A stretch of DNA of 64,000 bases from Ruminococcus flavefaciens. GTDB taxonomy: Bacteria; Bacillota; Clostridia; Oscillospirales; Ruminococcaceae. The notes below the pieces were generated by a model, which searched no databases, was not told where the DNA came from, and saw only the letters and a program-made list of their open reading frames with translations. Below are positions 26,531-36,111 of the stretch, one piece after another. The translations under genes and the position numbers were made by a program. Position 1 is the stretch's first letter; each line of letters opens with the position of its first letter. The stretch is taken from contig DBYI01000019.1 in NCBI GenBank assembly GCA_002310115.1, positions 3,197 through 67,196 on the forward strand, given 5' to 3'.

Positions 26531-27632
26531 AACTGTATGTGAAGAAAACATGTGTACGGGATGTGGAGCGTGTGTGGCAGTATGTAATAAAAAAGCCATA
26601 ACGATTTCTGATGATATGTTTCACCTGAATGCTGTAATTAATAATGATTTATGTATTAACTGTGGTATTTGTCAAAAGGTCTGCTTGCAGCAAAACAACG
26701 TAGAACAGAATAAACCAATTAAGTGGTATCAAGGTTGGTGTTCAATTGAAAAAGTGAGAAGATTTAGTGCTTCAGGCGGAATTGCATGGGCAATTGGCAA
26801 AAAATTTATAGAGGATGGCGGAGTTGTTTGCTCATGTTCATTTTCCGATGGGGCATTCAAATTTGAAATCTGTGATAATATTGAGGAATTACAAAAATTC
26901 TCAGGTTCAAAGTATGTGAAAAGTAATCCCGTAGGTATTCACCGTGAAATAAACAAAAAACTCAAGGCAGGTGTTCCTGTACTATTTGTTGGCTTACCTT
27001 GTCAAGCTGAAGGAGTTCGTAGAAGTATACCAGAAAAATATAGAGATAAGCTGATGACAGTCGATTTAATCTGTCATGGCACACCATCCAGATTGTTTCT
27101 TAAGAAGTACTTGTCTGAGCATGAGATTATTCTTGAAAAATTAAAGCATCTTAGTTTTAGAAGCAAAAATGGTTTTGCTTTAAATGAAGGAAAAATGATT
27201 GGGCATCCGGGCGTAATGGATAGATACTCAATTGCCTTTCTTAACTCTTTGTCTTATACAGAAAATTGCTATAAGTGTAAGTTCGCATGTAAATGCCGAT
27301 CTTCAGATATTACAATTGGCGATTCATGGGGAACAGATCTTGTATGTGAAGCTGGAAAAGGCGTGTCTTTAATACTATGCCAGTCAGAAAAAGGTTGTAA
27401 CTTAATAGAGAATAGTCAGATTGAACTTCATGATGTTGATCTTAAACGTGCGATTACTAATAATCCGCAATTAAGCAGAGCATCGTTACAACCCAAAAAC
27501 TGGGACGCATTTGTGAAGGAAATTAATGATGGAAAAAATATTGATAAGACGGTTTTCAAATACTTAAAGTATAGATGCTTGAAACAAATAGTGAAAAAAC
27601 AACTATTAAGATTACATTTATTGCGTAAATAA
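26523..27632 (+). CDS. FrhB-like iron-sulfur flavoprotein with 2x[4Fe-4S] ferredoxin domain
   Basis: The 369-residue product has two ferredoxin cysteine motifs near the N-terminus (CTGCGACVAVC, CINCGICQKVC). The FrhB N and C domains of the F420 hydrogenase/dehydrogenase beta family follow, with SASGGIAWAIG, VLFVGLPCQAEG, DLICHGTPS and ITIGDSWG. Proteins of this kind recur in Firmicutes polysaccharide clusters beside pyruvyl transferases. Their reaction there is unproven; a redox step on a sugar is a guess. The complete architecture here contrasts with the split version at 33626-36058. Confidence 0.85.
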   Translation: MNKTVCEENMCTGCGACVAVCNKKAITISDDMFHLNAVINNDLCINCGICQKVCLQQNNVEQNKPIKWYQGWCSIEKVRRFSASGGIAWAIGKKFIEDGGVVCSCSFSDGAFKFEICDNIEELQKFSGSKYVKSNPVGIHREINKKLKAGVPVLFVGLPCQAEGVRRSIPEKYRDKLMTVDLICHGTPSRLFLKKYLSEHEIILEKLKHLSFRSKNGFALNEGKMIGHPGVMDRYSIAFLNSLSYTENCYKCKFACKCRSSDITIGDSWGTDLVCEAGKGVSLILCQSEKGCNLIENSQIELHDVDLKRAITNNPQLSRASLQPKNWDAFVKEINDGKNIDKTVFKYLKYRCLKQIVKKQLLRLHLLRK

Positions 27633-27666
27633 TAGTTATTGATTATAAGACTGTGAGGTGTATTTA

Positions 27667-28641
27667 ATGCCGAAGGCATTAGGTTTTCAAAGAAAACACA
27701 GAAAAATCGGATACTTAATAAAGTACTTTTATTATTGTGTTAAAAAAAGGAGTATACTCGAAAAAAGAGTTTCATTTGGTAAAGCTAATCCTGAGAGAAC
27801 TATATATTTGATAAAACCTGATTACCTTGACGGTGTAGAAGGCTTACTTTCACTAATTTATCGACAGGTTATTTATATTCAATATGCAAAAGAAAAAAAC
27901 TACATTCCATATGTTGATTGGAAAAAATATAATACTCAATACTACAATGGTATAGATAATGTTTGGGAATATTTTTTTATGCAGTCTTCTAGTTTGAATT
28001 ATGATGAAGTATATAATAGTAAAAAAGTTATTTTGTCTGGTTGGACATTAAAGGATAAAAATCCACACGGTTATTTTAGTTCAAATGTGTTCTTTAATGA
28101 TGCATTTAGAAAAAAATGTTCAAGACTGTTAGTAAATAACATTGTTTTTAGTGATCAAGTTAATGAACTTGTTAGTCAAGAATTATTGCATTTAGATATT
28201 AATAATTGTGTTGGTGTGTACATCAGAGGAACAGATTATGTTAAACTTAAGCCTTCAGGGGAATATGTTCAGCCTTCTGTATCTGATGTAATTCCAGTAG
28301 TTCATGATTTTTTGAAAAAGTATGGATTACAACAGATTTATTTAGTAACAGAAGATGGAGATATTTTTGATAAAATGAGTGAAGAGTTCGGGAGTATGAT
28401 AAAAATTGTATCGTTTGATTCGTTTGTGCGCGGTTATTCAGGAAATGCTTTACTAAGTAAAACTGATTTGCTAAACTCAGATAAGAAGATTAGAGGTCAG
28501 CATTATTTAACTAAAATGATTATTTTATCGATGTGTGGATATTTGGTTAGCTCTATTACGCAAGGTTCTAAGTTTTCATATTTGCTAAATAATGGCAATT
28601 ATAAAGATGAATTTATTTTTGATTTAGGATTGTATCCATAA
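27667..28641 (+). CDS. Fucosyltransferase-like glycosyltransferase (putative)
   Basis: The 324-residue product has no membrane segment. GVYIRGTDYVKL resembles the H-x-R-x-T-D-type nucleotide-binding motif of alpha-1,6-fucosyltransferase/O-FucT-fold enzymes. The following segment QIYLVTEDGDIFDKM resembles their conserved 'I-x-L-A-T-D-D' strand. The N-terminal YLIKPDYLDGVEGLLSLIYR fits the acceptor half of that fold. Rhamnose genes downstream show deoxysugars are used in this locus. The exact donor is unknown. ATG 27667 with AGG eight bases before is preferred over a GTG at 27658. Confidence 0.6.
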   Translation: MPKALGFQRKHRKIGYLIKYFYYCVKKRSILEKRVSFGKANPERTIYLIKPDYLDGVEGLLSLIYRQVIYIQYAKEKNYIPYVDWKKYNTQYYNGIDNVWEYFFMQSSSLNYDEVYNSKKVILSGWTLKDKNPHGYFSSNVFFNDAFRKKCSRLLVNNIVFSDQVNELVSQELLHLDINNCVGVYIRGTDYVKLKPSGEYVQPSVSDVIPVVHDFLKKYGLQQIYLVTEDGDIFDKMSEEFGSMIKIVSFDSFVRGYSGNALLSKTDLLNSDKKIRGQHYLTKMIILSMCGYLVSSITQGSKFSYLLNNGNYKDEFIFDLGLYP

Positions 28642-28759
28642 ATATGAAAGATATAGAAAGAATTTAAAAAATAATTAGCAAAATGTATTATTGATAAATT
28701 CATTTTATTTTGAATTATGGAATGAACTATTCTAGTTTAATTTGAGAGAGGCGAAAGCT

Positions 28760-29500
28760 GTGATAAGTATAATTATAATCGCTAACAAAGAGGAGATTTT
28801 TAAATCCTTTGTGCAGGTATTAAACAAGCAAAAAAATGTTGACTATGAGTTGCTAGTAATCGAGAATTACGATAATCATATTGTTTCTGCAAGAGAGGCA
28901 TTGAAAAAAAAAGCACAGATCTCAAAAGGTGATTATTTATTATTCATGCATCCAGATATAGTTTTCCTTGATGAAAATGTTCTTTCATCATTTTGTTCAT
29001 ATTTATATTCATTGAATAATTCTGGCATAATTGGTGTAGCTGGATCCCCGAGTTATTTGATTGATAATAAAAGGATTATTATCTCAAGTATTGTTCATGG
29101 AAACAATAAAAAAAATGCAGGACGTCCATTGGATTTCCCAAAGCTTGTACAAACGGTTGATGAGTGTATGTTCGCTATAAGTAAGGAGCTATTCGATTCT
29201 ATGAGTTTTGCGGATATAGATGGATTTCATATGTTTGGTGTAGAATTATGTTTAAAGAGCATTTTAAAAAATAGGAATAACTATGTTGTTCCAGCTAATA
29301 TATGGCATATGTCAGATGGGCAATCAATGGATTCAAAGTATATGATTACTTTATTAGAGCTTTCAAAAGAATTGGGACGCTCTTTCCCATATATAAACAC
29401 TACTGTTAAAAGGTGGCATATTCATGGAGCAGTGTCTTTTCTTTATAATTATTACTATTTATTTAAACAATTATTAAAGAAAAAAATATTAAAAATGTAA
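28760..29500 (+). CDS. GT2-like glycosyltransferase
   Basis: The 246-residue product begins ISIIIIANKEEIFKSFVQVL, a short GT-A Rossmann start, then YELLVIEN and GDYLLFMHPDIVF, which corresponds to the D-x-D metal/donor region (here H-P-D). It resembles family 2 enzymes with a reduced C-terminus. The first residues fit a GTG start at 28760 behind GAGAGG; a TTG at 28742 is the alternative. It stands after a 118-bp AT-rich gap. Donor and linkage are unknown. Confidence 0.7.
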   Translation: MISIIIIANKEEIFKSFVQVLNKQKNVDYELLVIENYDNHIVSAREALKKKAQISKGDYLLFMHPDIVFLDENVLSSFCSYLYSLNNSGIIGVAGSPSYLIDNKRIIISSIVHGNNKKNAGRPLDFPKLVQTVDECMFAISKELFDSMSFADIDGFHMFGVELCLKSILKNRNNYVVPANIWHMSDGQSMDSKYMITLLELSKELGRSFPYINTTVKRWHIHGAVSFLYNYYYLFKQLLKKKILKM

Positions 29501-29571
29501 TACTGATATAATAAAAAATGGAATATGCTATTTTTTTATAAGTTAAAGAGTAGAAACAGTAGGAGGTGAGT

Positions 29572-30909
29572 ATGATTTTAGATAATAATTATCTGAATGC
29601 ATTCTACAAGAATCATTTATATTTAACAATGATAAATTTAGCTGTTATGTTTCTAGGAGCAATTTTAACAAGAAATGGCAATGTTATTTTTGTTATTTGG
29701 TTCTTTTCTAGCTTTTTAATATTAGCGATTTACAAGTCGATTAAATATCTAGTTCCTTATTATTTAGCATTGCTTATCAATAATGCGCTTGCTGAATATA
29801 GTATTTCTTTATTAAGAGGAATTACTGTAACTGGTCTTATAAAAATATTCTTCCTTATTTGGTTTATAATTAGCTTTCGAAGATTTAGAAAAAAAGATGC
29901 TGTAATTAGTTTGTCTTTTTTTCTAGTGTGGGTGGTGTATTTCTTTATTAATTCTTTATTAAATCATGTGAATGGGGCGGTTGATGTTGTTTTAACAGTA
30001 TTCTTCCCAATGACAATTTGTCTCATGACACAAAAATGTGCATGTGATAATGATAAATGTTTTGATAATGCTTTTTTGTCTGGTATTGTTGCTGCTTTAG
30101 TTAATATGGTTTTTATTGGATTCCTTGAATTGATTATTAATAAAACATTCTTTTACTCTGCTTGGACTGGTTCTGAAAGATATAGGTATGGAATCATAAG
30201 AATCGGTACAACTACATCTGATCCTAATTTTGCTTGCTTAACCGAATTGTTTATTATAATTCTCATAAATTCTCCGGTTTTTTCACAGAAAATGAAAAAA
30301 GACAAAAGATATATATTAACTATACTTGTAATTGCCCAAATACTATTATTATCATCTAGAACAGGATTAGTATCATTAGCTATTGTAATTTTTATTTTTC
30401 TCTTTAAATATAACAGAAATATATCAATTATATCACTTCCAATCTTGGGTGTGGTTACCGTTGAACTTGTTAAATATATAAGTAAATCATTGAGCACGGT
30501 TAACTCAGAAAGTTATTCTTCCAGAATGAGAATTCTTGAATTAGCTCTAGATATGTGGCGCAAAAAACCGATTATTGGAACTGGATATCGTGGGTTTTAT
30601 AATTTATCTTCCGGTCTTCTGGGATTGACTCGTAGTACTATGAATGAGTATGTATCACAGTTGGTAAACTATGGGATTATAGGGTTGGTTTTATACTTAT
30701 CTTTTCTCCTTTTAGTTATTAGAAAAACTAGTATTTCAATTAATAATATATTAATGAAAGAAAAATCAGAGGAAGCATATTTTTTTGCTGCAATTGTTGT
30801 TTGGATCATAATGGGATTCTCTTTAGATATCTTTTCTAAAATGCTTATTTGGTTTATTCCTGCATTATATATAATAGGAAAAAATAATAAAGTGGTGGCT
30901 CATGAATAA
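29572..30909 (+). CDS. Wzy-like repeat-unit polymerase
   Basis: The 445-residue, very hydrophobic product has about ten to twelve predicted membrane spans and a large loop in the second half containing PIIGTGYRGFYN, near the position of the conserved loop in O-antigen ligase/Wzy proteins. The family polymerises lipid-linked repeat units at the outer face of the membrane. Sequence similarity among these is low, so the call rests on topology, the G-x-G-Y-x-x-F motif and context (next to a Wzx flippase). AGGAGG precedes ATG 29572. Confidence 0.78.
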   Translation: MILDNNYLNAFYKNHLYLTMINLAVMFLGAILTRNGNVIFVIWFFSSFLILAIYKSIKYLVPYYLALLINNALAEYSISLLRGITVTGLIKIFFLIWFIISFRRFRKKDAVISLSFFLVWVVYFFINSLLNHVNGAVDVVLTVFFPMTICLMTQKCACDNDKCFDNAFLSGIVAALVNMVFIGFLELIINKTFFYSAWTGSERYRYGIIRIGTTTSDPNFACLTELFIIILINSPVFSQKMKKDKRYILTILVIAQILLLSSRTGLVSLAIVIFIFLFKYNRNISIISLPILGVVTVELVKYISKSLSTVNSESYSSRMRILELALDMWRKKPIIGTGYRGFYNLSSGLLGLTRSTMNEYVSQLVNYGIIGLVLYLSFLLLVIRKTSISINNILMKEKSEEAYFFAAIVVWIIMGFSLDIFSKMLIWFIPALYIIGKNNKVVAHE

Positions 30910-32212
30910 TAAATATATAATTTCGTTATCTTTTGGTAATTATTTAAAGGGCGATGGGGGCGTAGATAAGGCAATAAGAGAACATCAAGAAATGTATAAT
31001 TATTATGGTATTTCATATGTTCATATTTCTCCTTTTTTACCCAAAATCCTAAACAAAAAAGCTTTTTGCAAAGCTAATTTTTTATTATACAGTATTGTAA
31101 TCGATGGAAACTTTTATGGACTATTTGATGAATATGAAATTAGCGTTATTATTAATAGGTTTAAGGGAAAAATTAAAGCTATACATATTCATCACCTAAA
31201 GAAATTTAAATTGCAGTTTCTTATGAATATATTATCTTCATGTTCGGTAAAAAAATATTTATTTATTCATGATTACTATACGATTTGCAAGCAACCTAAT
31301 TTGTTGAAAAATGGAGAATACTTTTGTGGAATTGAAAAGAAGAAATCACAAAAGTGTAAAGATTGTCTATACTATAATAGTATTGATGAGCATCAATTGT
31401 TAACCAAAACAATATTAAGTAAATTTACAGATATTGAAGTGGTATCTCCTTCCGAAATAGCTGCAATTATTTGGGATAAAACCTATGATGACTACATTCC
31501 ATTATCCAAGATAAAAATAATACCACATCAAAAAGCAATTGGTGAAAATAAATGCTTTCCAGCAATAAATAATAAAATTAAAATTGCGTTTATAGGACGC
31601 TTTGACGAGAACAAAGGCTCTAGAGAGTGGAAACAATTTGTTAATTCTGTTGATCATAAAGATGCGGCTTTGGATTTATTTTATTTTGGTATGTCTAACT
31701 TATCTATGGATAGAGTAAAAAATGTTAGAGTTAAAGTGAATAAAAGTAATCCCAATATGATGGTTGACAAATTAAGGGAATACGGAATTAATTGCGCATT
31801 TCTCTGGTCAATCTGTCCTGAAACATATTCATATGCATATTTTGAAGCGTTTTCTGCTAATTCGTTTATTATTACTAATTTAGATAGTGGAAATATAGCT
31901 GCTATGACTAAAAAGAATAAAAATGGCATAGTATTTGATAACATCTCTGAATTTATAAAATTAATAGAGGACTTTGAGTGTTTCAAAAAGAAATTGATAG
32001 CTTTTTCTGAATCAAACATATTTGGACCGTTGCATTACAAAAATAATGATGATATCCTTTCTCTTTTAGACGAAAAAGAGTATACTTTATTCATAAACAA
32101 TCTTTCTTCGAGAATTCCTAAGCCAATTAAGAGATTACTTACATGCATGTATTCTAAACAACATAATCTTGGTAGTTGTTACAAGATAGGAGATATTATT
32201 GATGACGCGTGA
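30902..32212 (+). CDS. GT4-like glycosyltransferase
   Basis: The 436-residue product has the two-domain GT-B plan: an N-terminal LSFGNYLKGDGGVDKAIREH (glycine-rich acceptor loop), IHIHHLKKF, then KIKIAFIGRFDENKGSREWK, the start of the C-terminal donor domain. A YSYAYFEAFSANSFIITN segment follows in place of the usual E-x7-E motif. A cysteine-rich patch (CGIEKKKSQKCKDC) in the first domain is common in cell-wall GT4 enzymes. The gene overlaps the polymerase gene by 8 bp and the flippase gene by 11 bp. Confidence 0.82.
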   Translation: MNNKYIISLSFGNYLKGDGGVDKAIREHQEMYNYYGISYVHISPFLPKILNKKAFCKANFLLYSIVIDGNFYGLFDEYEISVIINRFKGKIKAIHIHHLKKFKLQFLMNILSSCSVKKYLFIHDYYTICKQPNLLKNGEYFCGIEKKKSQKCKDCLYYNSIDEHQLLTKTILSKFTDIEVVSPSEIAAIIWDKTYDDYIPLSKIKIIPHQKAIGENKCFPAINNKIKIAFIGRFDENKGSREWKQFVNSVDHKDAALDLFYFGMSNLSMDRVKNVRVKVNKSNPNMMVDKLREYGINCAFLWSICPETYSYAYFEAFSANSFIITNLDSGNIAAMTKKNKNGIVFDNISEFIKLIEDFECFKKKLIAFSESNIFGPLHYKNNDDILSLLDEKEYTLFINNLSSRIPKPIKRLLTCMYSKQHNLGSCYKIGDIIDDA

Positions 32213-33626
32213 AAATAATCTAGCTAAAAACACTGTATTATTATTTATTGGAAAGATCTGCACTCAATGTCTTAGCTTTTTTTTGCTTCCGTTGTATACG
32301 TCAATACTAAGTACTAAAGAGTATGGTATTGCTGATTTAATTATTACTTATGTATCCCTATTATATCCTATATTTGGCATGCAATTAGAACAAGGTTTAT
32401 TCAGAATGCTATTAGATTATAGAGACAATAAAAATAATACAACATCTCTATTTAGTACAGTTGTAATAAGTAATATTGTTCAAATATTTATTTTTGCTAT
32501 TATATGTTTTCCAATTTGTTTTATTATAAAAAATGATTACATTATATATCTTTTACCACTTGTAATTGTACAAATAATACAAGGTACTTTGCTTCAGTTT
32601 GCACGTGGCATAGATAAAACAGTAATATATACAATTAGTGGTTTAATAAATGCTATACTTCATATCGGTTTTAATATAGTATTTATTGCGATATTTAAGA
32701 TTGGATTGACTGGATTATTCTATTCTATTATTATTGCTGGAATAGGAAGTTCATTTTTCATTATATTTTCACTTCGACTTTGGAACTATATAGATATTAA
32801 AAGATTTAGAATTAATGAATTTATATCAATATGTAAGTATTCTATTCCACTAATTCCAAATCAATTGGCCTGGTGGATTGTAAATGTATCAGATCGAACT
32901 GTTATTACGTTTTTTTTAGGAACTGGTGCAAATGGAGTATATTCAGTAGCAAATAAATTTTCTTCGGTGTACATTACATTTTATAATTATTTTAATATGT
33001 CATGGACTGAATCGGTTTCCTTATCCATAAATGATAGTGATAAAAATGACTATATTAATAAAATGATTAATATATTTTTCAATCTTATAATAACTATTTG
33101 TTTGGGGATAATTGCGTGTATGCCATTTGTGTATCCTGTACTTGTTTCAAATCCTGAGTATAAGGGAGCATATTATCAAATACCTATACTAATGATAGCG
33201 GTTTTTTTTCAGGCTTTACAGGGATTATATAGTGCTGTATATGTGGCTTTAAAAAAGACTAAAGAAATTGCCAAAACATCTATCGTATCTGCGATAATTA
33301 ATATTTCTGTAAATTTAATGTTAGTAAAATTAATTGGCCTTTATGCAGCGTCAGTTTCAACTTTAGTTGCTTTTTTGTCAATGGCAATATATCGTTATGT
33401 TGATATAAAAAAATATGTTGATCTCAAAATAAAAAAAAGGTATGTTTTATATGCAATCCTAATTGGAATTTCTTCGTGCATTGCATATTATTCTGAAAAC
33501 ATGATTATCTGTGGTATTGCTTTAGGCATAGTCATTATGTACTCAATAATTATAAATAAAGGTTTTATTATCAAGGTCATTAATGTGATAAAATGTAAGA
33601 TTACGAGTTATAGAAGGAGCAACTGA
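32202..33626 (+). CDS. wzx: Wzx-type polysaccharide flippase
   Basis: The 474-residue product has about 12-14 membrane spans and the N-terminal LAKNTVLLFIGKICTQCLSF typical of MOP-superfamily polysaccharide exporters. YSIPLIPNQLAWWIVNVSDR follows in the middle, another hallmark. These proteins flip the lipid-linked repeat unit to the outside for Wzy. ATG 32202 is chosen over a TTG one codon upstream by its AGGAG site. It overlaps the preceding glycosyltransferase gene. Confidence 0.9.
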   Translation: MTRENNLAKNTVLLFIGKICTQCLSFFLLPLYTSILSTKEYGIADLIITYVSLLYPIFGMQLEQGLFRMLLDYRDNKNNTTSLFSTVVISNIVQIFIFAIICFPICFIIKNDYIIYLLPLVIVQIIQGTLLQFARGIDKTVIYTISGLINAILHIGFNIVFIAIFKIGLTGLFYSIIIAGIGSSFFIIFSLRLWNYIDIKRFRINEFISICKYSIPLIPNQLAWWIVNVSDRTVITFFLGTGANGVYSVANKFSSVYITFYNYFNMSWTESVSLSINDSDKNDYINKMINIFFNLIITICLGIIACMPFVYPVLVSNPEYKGAYYQIPILMIAVFFQALQGLYSAVYVALKKTKEIAKTSIVSAIINISVNLMLVKLIGLYAASVSTLVAFLSMAIYRYVDIKKYVDLKIKKRYVLYAILIGISSCIAYYSENMIICGIALGIVIMYSIIINKGFIIKVINVIKCKITSYRRSN

Positions 33627-35206
33627 TGATTGGTATTTTAACATATCATTTTGCTCATAATTATGGCGCAATGCTTCAGGCATATGCGTTAATGAGCTAT
33701 TTAGAAAAGAACGGTAGTCAAGTTGAAGTTATCAATTATATTCCAGAAAAAATGAGACGTGATTATTCAATAGGTTTTGATTCTATTACATATAAGAATT
33801 TCTATTGGAAAATCATAAATAATTGTAGGCGAAAAAAACAGTTTGCTTTATTTGAAGAATTTCGCAAAACTAAACTGAGAAATAATGATTTGATAAATTC
33901 AGAACAATTAAAAGGACATTCTAAAAAATACAATACTATAATCGTAGGTAGTGATCAAGTTTGGAATACAAATATTAACTATAATGATTCAAATTATTTT
34001 TTAAGCTTTGCAAATGATAATATAACAAAAATTGGATTTTCAATCAGTATTGGTTCTATTAAGACAACAGCCATAGCTAGACATTTTTTAGATAAGTATA
34101 TTGAAACGTTTTCGAGACTCTCGTTTCGAGAAAAAAGCACGATTGATTTTTATGACGAGTTGTTTCATAAGAGATATTCACAAACATGTGATCCAGTATT
34201 TCTTTTAGATCCCATTTCTTGGAGATCAATTGCAAAGAAACCAAAGAGTGAAATTCCCAAGCGGTATATTTTGTATTACTCACTTAGTGATGATATCAAT
34301 CTAATTCGTGAAATACAAAGAATTACTACTGAAGAGAATATCCCAATTATTTCAATACATCCATTGTGTAAAAGGAATGCAATTGCTAGTATAAATCTTA
34401 CCGATGTTGGACCAGAACAATTTCTATGGTTAATAGATAATGCAGCATATGTTGCTAGTAATTCATTTCATGCGACGGCGTTTTCAATAATTTTTGAAAA
34501 AAAAGCATTAATTATACCACATCCGGTTTTGGGGGATCGTAATAAAGATCTTTTGAAGCTTATAAAATATTGTGATAAGAAAGATAATATATATGATTTT
34601 GCTCTGGCCGATAAAACTGATCTTGATGAACTAATATCTTTTTCTAAAGTTTTTTTAAATAATGAAAGCACGACTACTTTTGTTAAAAATACCGACAATG
34701 TTGTGCATCCGCTTATTATTGGTGCTAAATTAAAGGATACTAATAAGAGAATTCAATCTCAAAGTGGTGGTGCAGCAACAGTAATATCAGAATACTTCAT
34801 AAAAAATAATGCGATAGTTTATGGTGTAGGCTTTAATGATAAACTTGAAGTAGTGTATCATCGTATAACTGATTTAGAAGGATTAAATCTTATTAAAGGC
34901 TCTAAATATGTAAGAGTATATTTAGGAAACACTTTTTCTAGGGTTATTGATGATTTAAAAAAAGGTCATAAGGTTTTATTTATTGGTAATGCTTGTGTAA
35001 TAGCAGGTCTTAAGAAAATGGTAGAAGCGTTTAAATTAAACGATAATCTATATACTATGGATATTATTTGTCATGGAACTCCTTCGCAAGAATTGTATAA
35101 AGAATATCTTGCATGGGTTGAAGAACGCGAACATAAAAAGGTTAAGGACTTTGTTTTTAGGTTTAAAGATGTAACAAACGAGGGTGGCAACACATGGAAA
35201 AAATAG
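33626..35206 (+). CDS. Pyruvyl transferase fused to first part of an FrhB-like domain
   Basis: The 526-residue product has a full PF04230 pyruvyl transferase domain at about 1-350: ILTYHFAHNYGAMLQAYAL, NTIIVGSDQVWN, ASNSFHATAFSIIF. An FrhB-like domain follows from about 365, with RIQSQSGGAATVISEYFIKN, KVLFIGNACVIAGLKKM and MDIICHGTPSQELYKEYL. It stops at TAG 35206 in the middle of the FrhB fold, just after a run of six A. The rest continues in the -1 frame as the next ORF. The ferredoxin module normally in front of FrhB is missing here and appears two ORFs later. The gene overlaps the flippase stop by 1 bp. Confidence 0.85.
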   Translation: MIGILTYHFAHNYGAMLQAYALMSYLEKNGSQVEVINYIPEKMRRDYSIGFDSITYKNFYWKIINNCRRKKQFALFEEFRKTKLRNNDLINSEQLKGHSKKYNTIIVGSDQVWNTNINYNDSNYFLSFANDNITKIGFSISIGSIKTTAIARHFLDKYIETFSRLSFREKSTIDFYDELFHKRYSQTCDPVFLLDPISWRSIAKKPKSEIPKRYILYYSLSDDINLIREIQRITTEENIPIISIHPLCKRNAIASINLTDVGPEQFLWLIDNAAYVASNSFHATAFSIIFEKKALIIPHPVLGDRNKDLLKLIKYCDKKDNIYDFALADKTDLDELISFSKVFLNNESTTTFVKNTDNVVHPLIIGAKLKDTNKRIQSQSGGAATVISEYFIKNNAIVYGVGFNDKLEVVYHRITDLEGLNLIKGSKYVRVYLGNTFSRVIDDLKKGHKVLFIGNACVIAGLKKMVEAFKLNDNLYTMDIICHGTPSQELYKEYLAWVEEREHKKVKDFVFRFKDVTNEGGNTWKK

Positions 35207-35655
35207 TTTTTGATGATAATAGTCAATTAATCTCAAAAGAATATACTGATTTGTTTTATTCAAATCTTGGATTGCGTCCAAGTTGTGGGACTTGCAAATA
35301 TTCAACGTATAGACGAATATCTGATTTTACAGTTGCTGATTATTGGGGAATTGAGAATTATAATCAAGAATTCTATGATAATAAGGGAATATCTTTAATT
35401 ATGCTTAACTCATCAAGAGCTAAAGATCTTTTTGAATACATAAGAGAGGAATGCGATGTGATTGAGTCAGATGTTCAGAAATGCCAGCAACCTAATATAA
35501 TTGCCCCATCTCCAATTCCTAATTATCGTAGTTTGTATTGGAAAGAATTAAAGAAGTATGGTTTTAAACAGTCTTTAAAAAAATTTACGCCGTTTGGTGG
35601 CGTTTTGACTAAGATTCGCAAGAGGGTATTTAAATATACTGGACGGTGGTTATAA
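35194..35655 (+). CDS. C-terminal part of the split FrhB-like domain
   Basis: The 153-residue frame begins at an ATG 13 bp before the preceding stop, and its first residues EKIVFDDNSQL pick up where the previous frame breaks off. It then carries PSCGTCKYSTYRRISDFTVA and DYWGIENYN, equivalent to the C-x2-C and GDSWG region of FrhB C-terminal domains. It is either made by reinitiation, by -1 slippage on A6 at 35198-35204 to give one long fusion, or it reflects a real or sequencing frameshift. A separate function is unlikely. Confidence 0.65.
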   Translation: MEKIVFDDNSQLISKEYTDLFYSNLGLRPSCGTCKYSTYRRISDFTVADYWGIENYNQEFYDNKGISLIMLNSSRAKDLFEYIREECDVIESDVQKCQQPNIIAPSPIPNYRSLYWKELKKYGFKQSLKKFTPFGGVLTKIRKRVFKYTGRWL

Positions 35656-35656
35656 T

Positions 35657-36058
35657 ATGGATAAGTTAAGCGTATTATATCAGAATCGAGATGGTACACT
35701 TTTAGCAAATGAGTATCAACCAATGTTAAGCAATGGTGCAAATTTTTCAAGGCATGAAAGTACTAGATATATTAATATTAATGTGGATACCGAAAGTTCA
35801 ACATTACCTGAACTTTACGAACATAAAGAGTTGTGTTGCGGTTGTTCTGCTTGCTTAATAGTATGTCCAAAATCTGAAATCGATACAAACATAATGATTC
35901 CATACAAATTTATGGTTAACTCAGACAGGATTGAATATTATCCTTATACTGGAGCGATTTCTATGCTACCTGATGAAGAAGGATTTATGTATCCTGTTGT
36001 AGATTCAAATAAATGTATTCGTTGTTTTAAGTGCATGAAGGTATGTCCATATAAATAA
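35657..36058 (+). CDS. Separate 2x[4Fe-4S] ferredoxin module
   Basis: The 133-residue product has two cysteine motifs, CCGCSACLIVC and CIRCFKCMKVCPYK, separated by about 70 residues. This matches the N-terminal ferredoxin part of FrhB-like proteins such as the one at 26523, but here it is a free-standing gene downstream of its presumed partner domain, with a 55-residue extension in front. It starts 1 bp after the preceding stop, so translational coupling is likely. It probably supplies electrons to the split FrhB protein; that is inference. Confidence 0.78.
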   Translation: MDKLSVLYQNRDGTLLANEYQPMLSNGANFSRHESTRYININVDTESSTLPELYEHKELCCGCSACLIVCPKSEIDTNIMIPYKFMVNSDRIEYYPYTGAISMLPDEEGFMYPVVDSNKCIRCFKCMKVCPYK

Positions 36059-36111
36059 AAATGGATAATATTAAATAATCATTTTGAATTTTATAATGAT
36101 GGAGTATAATT

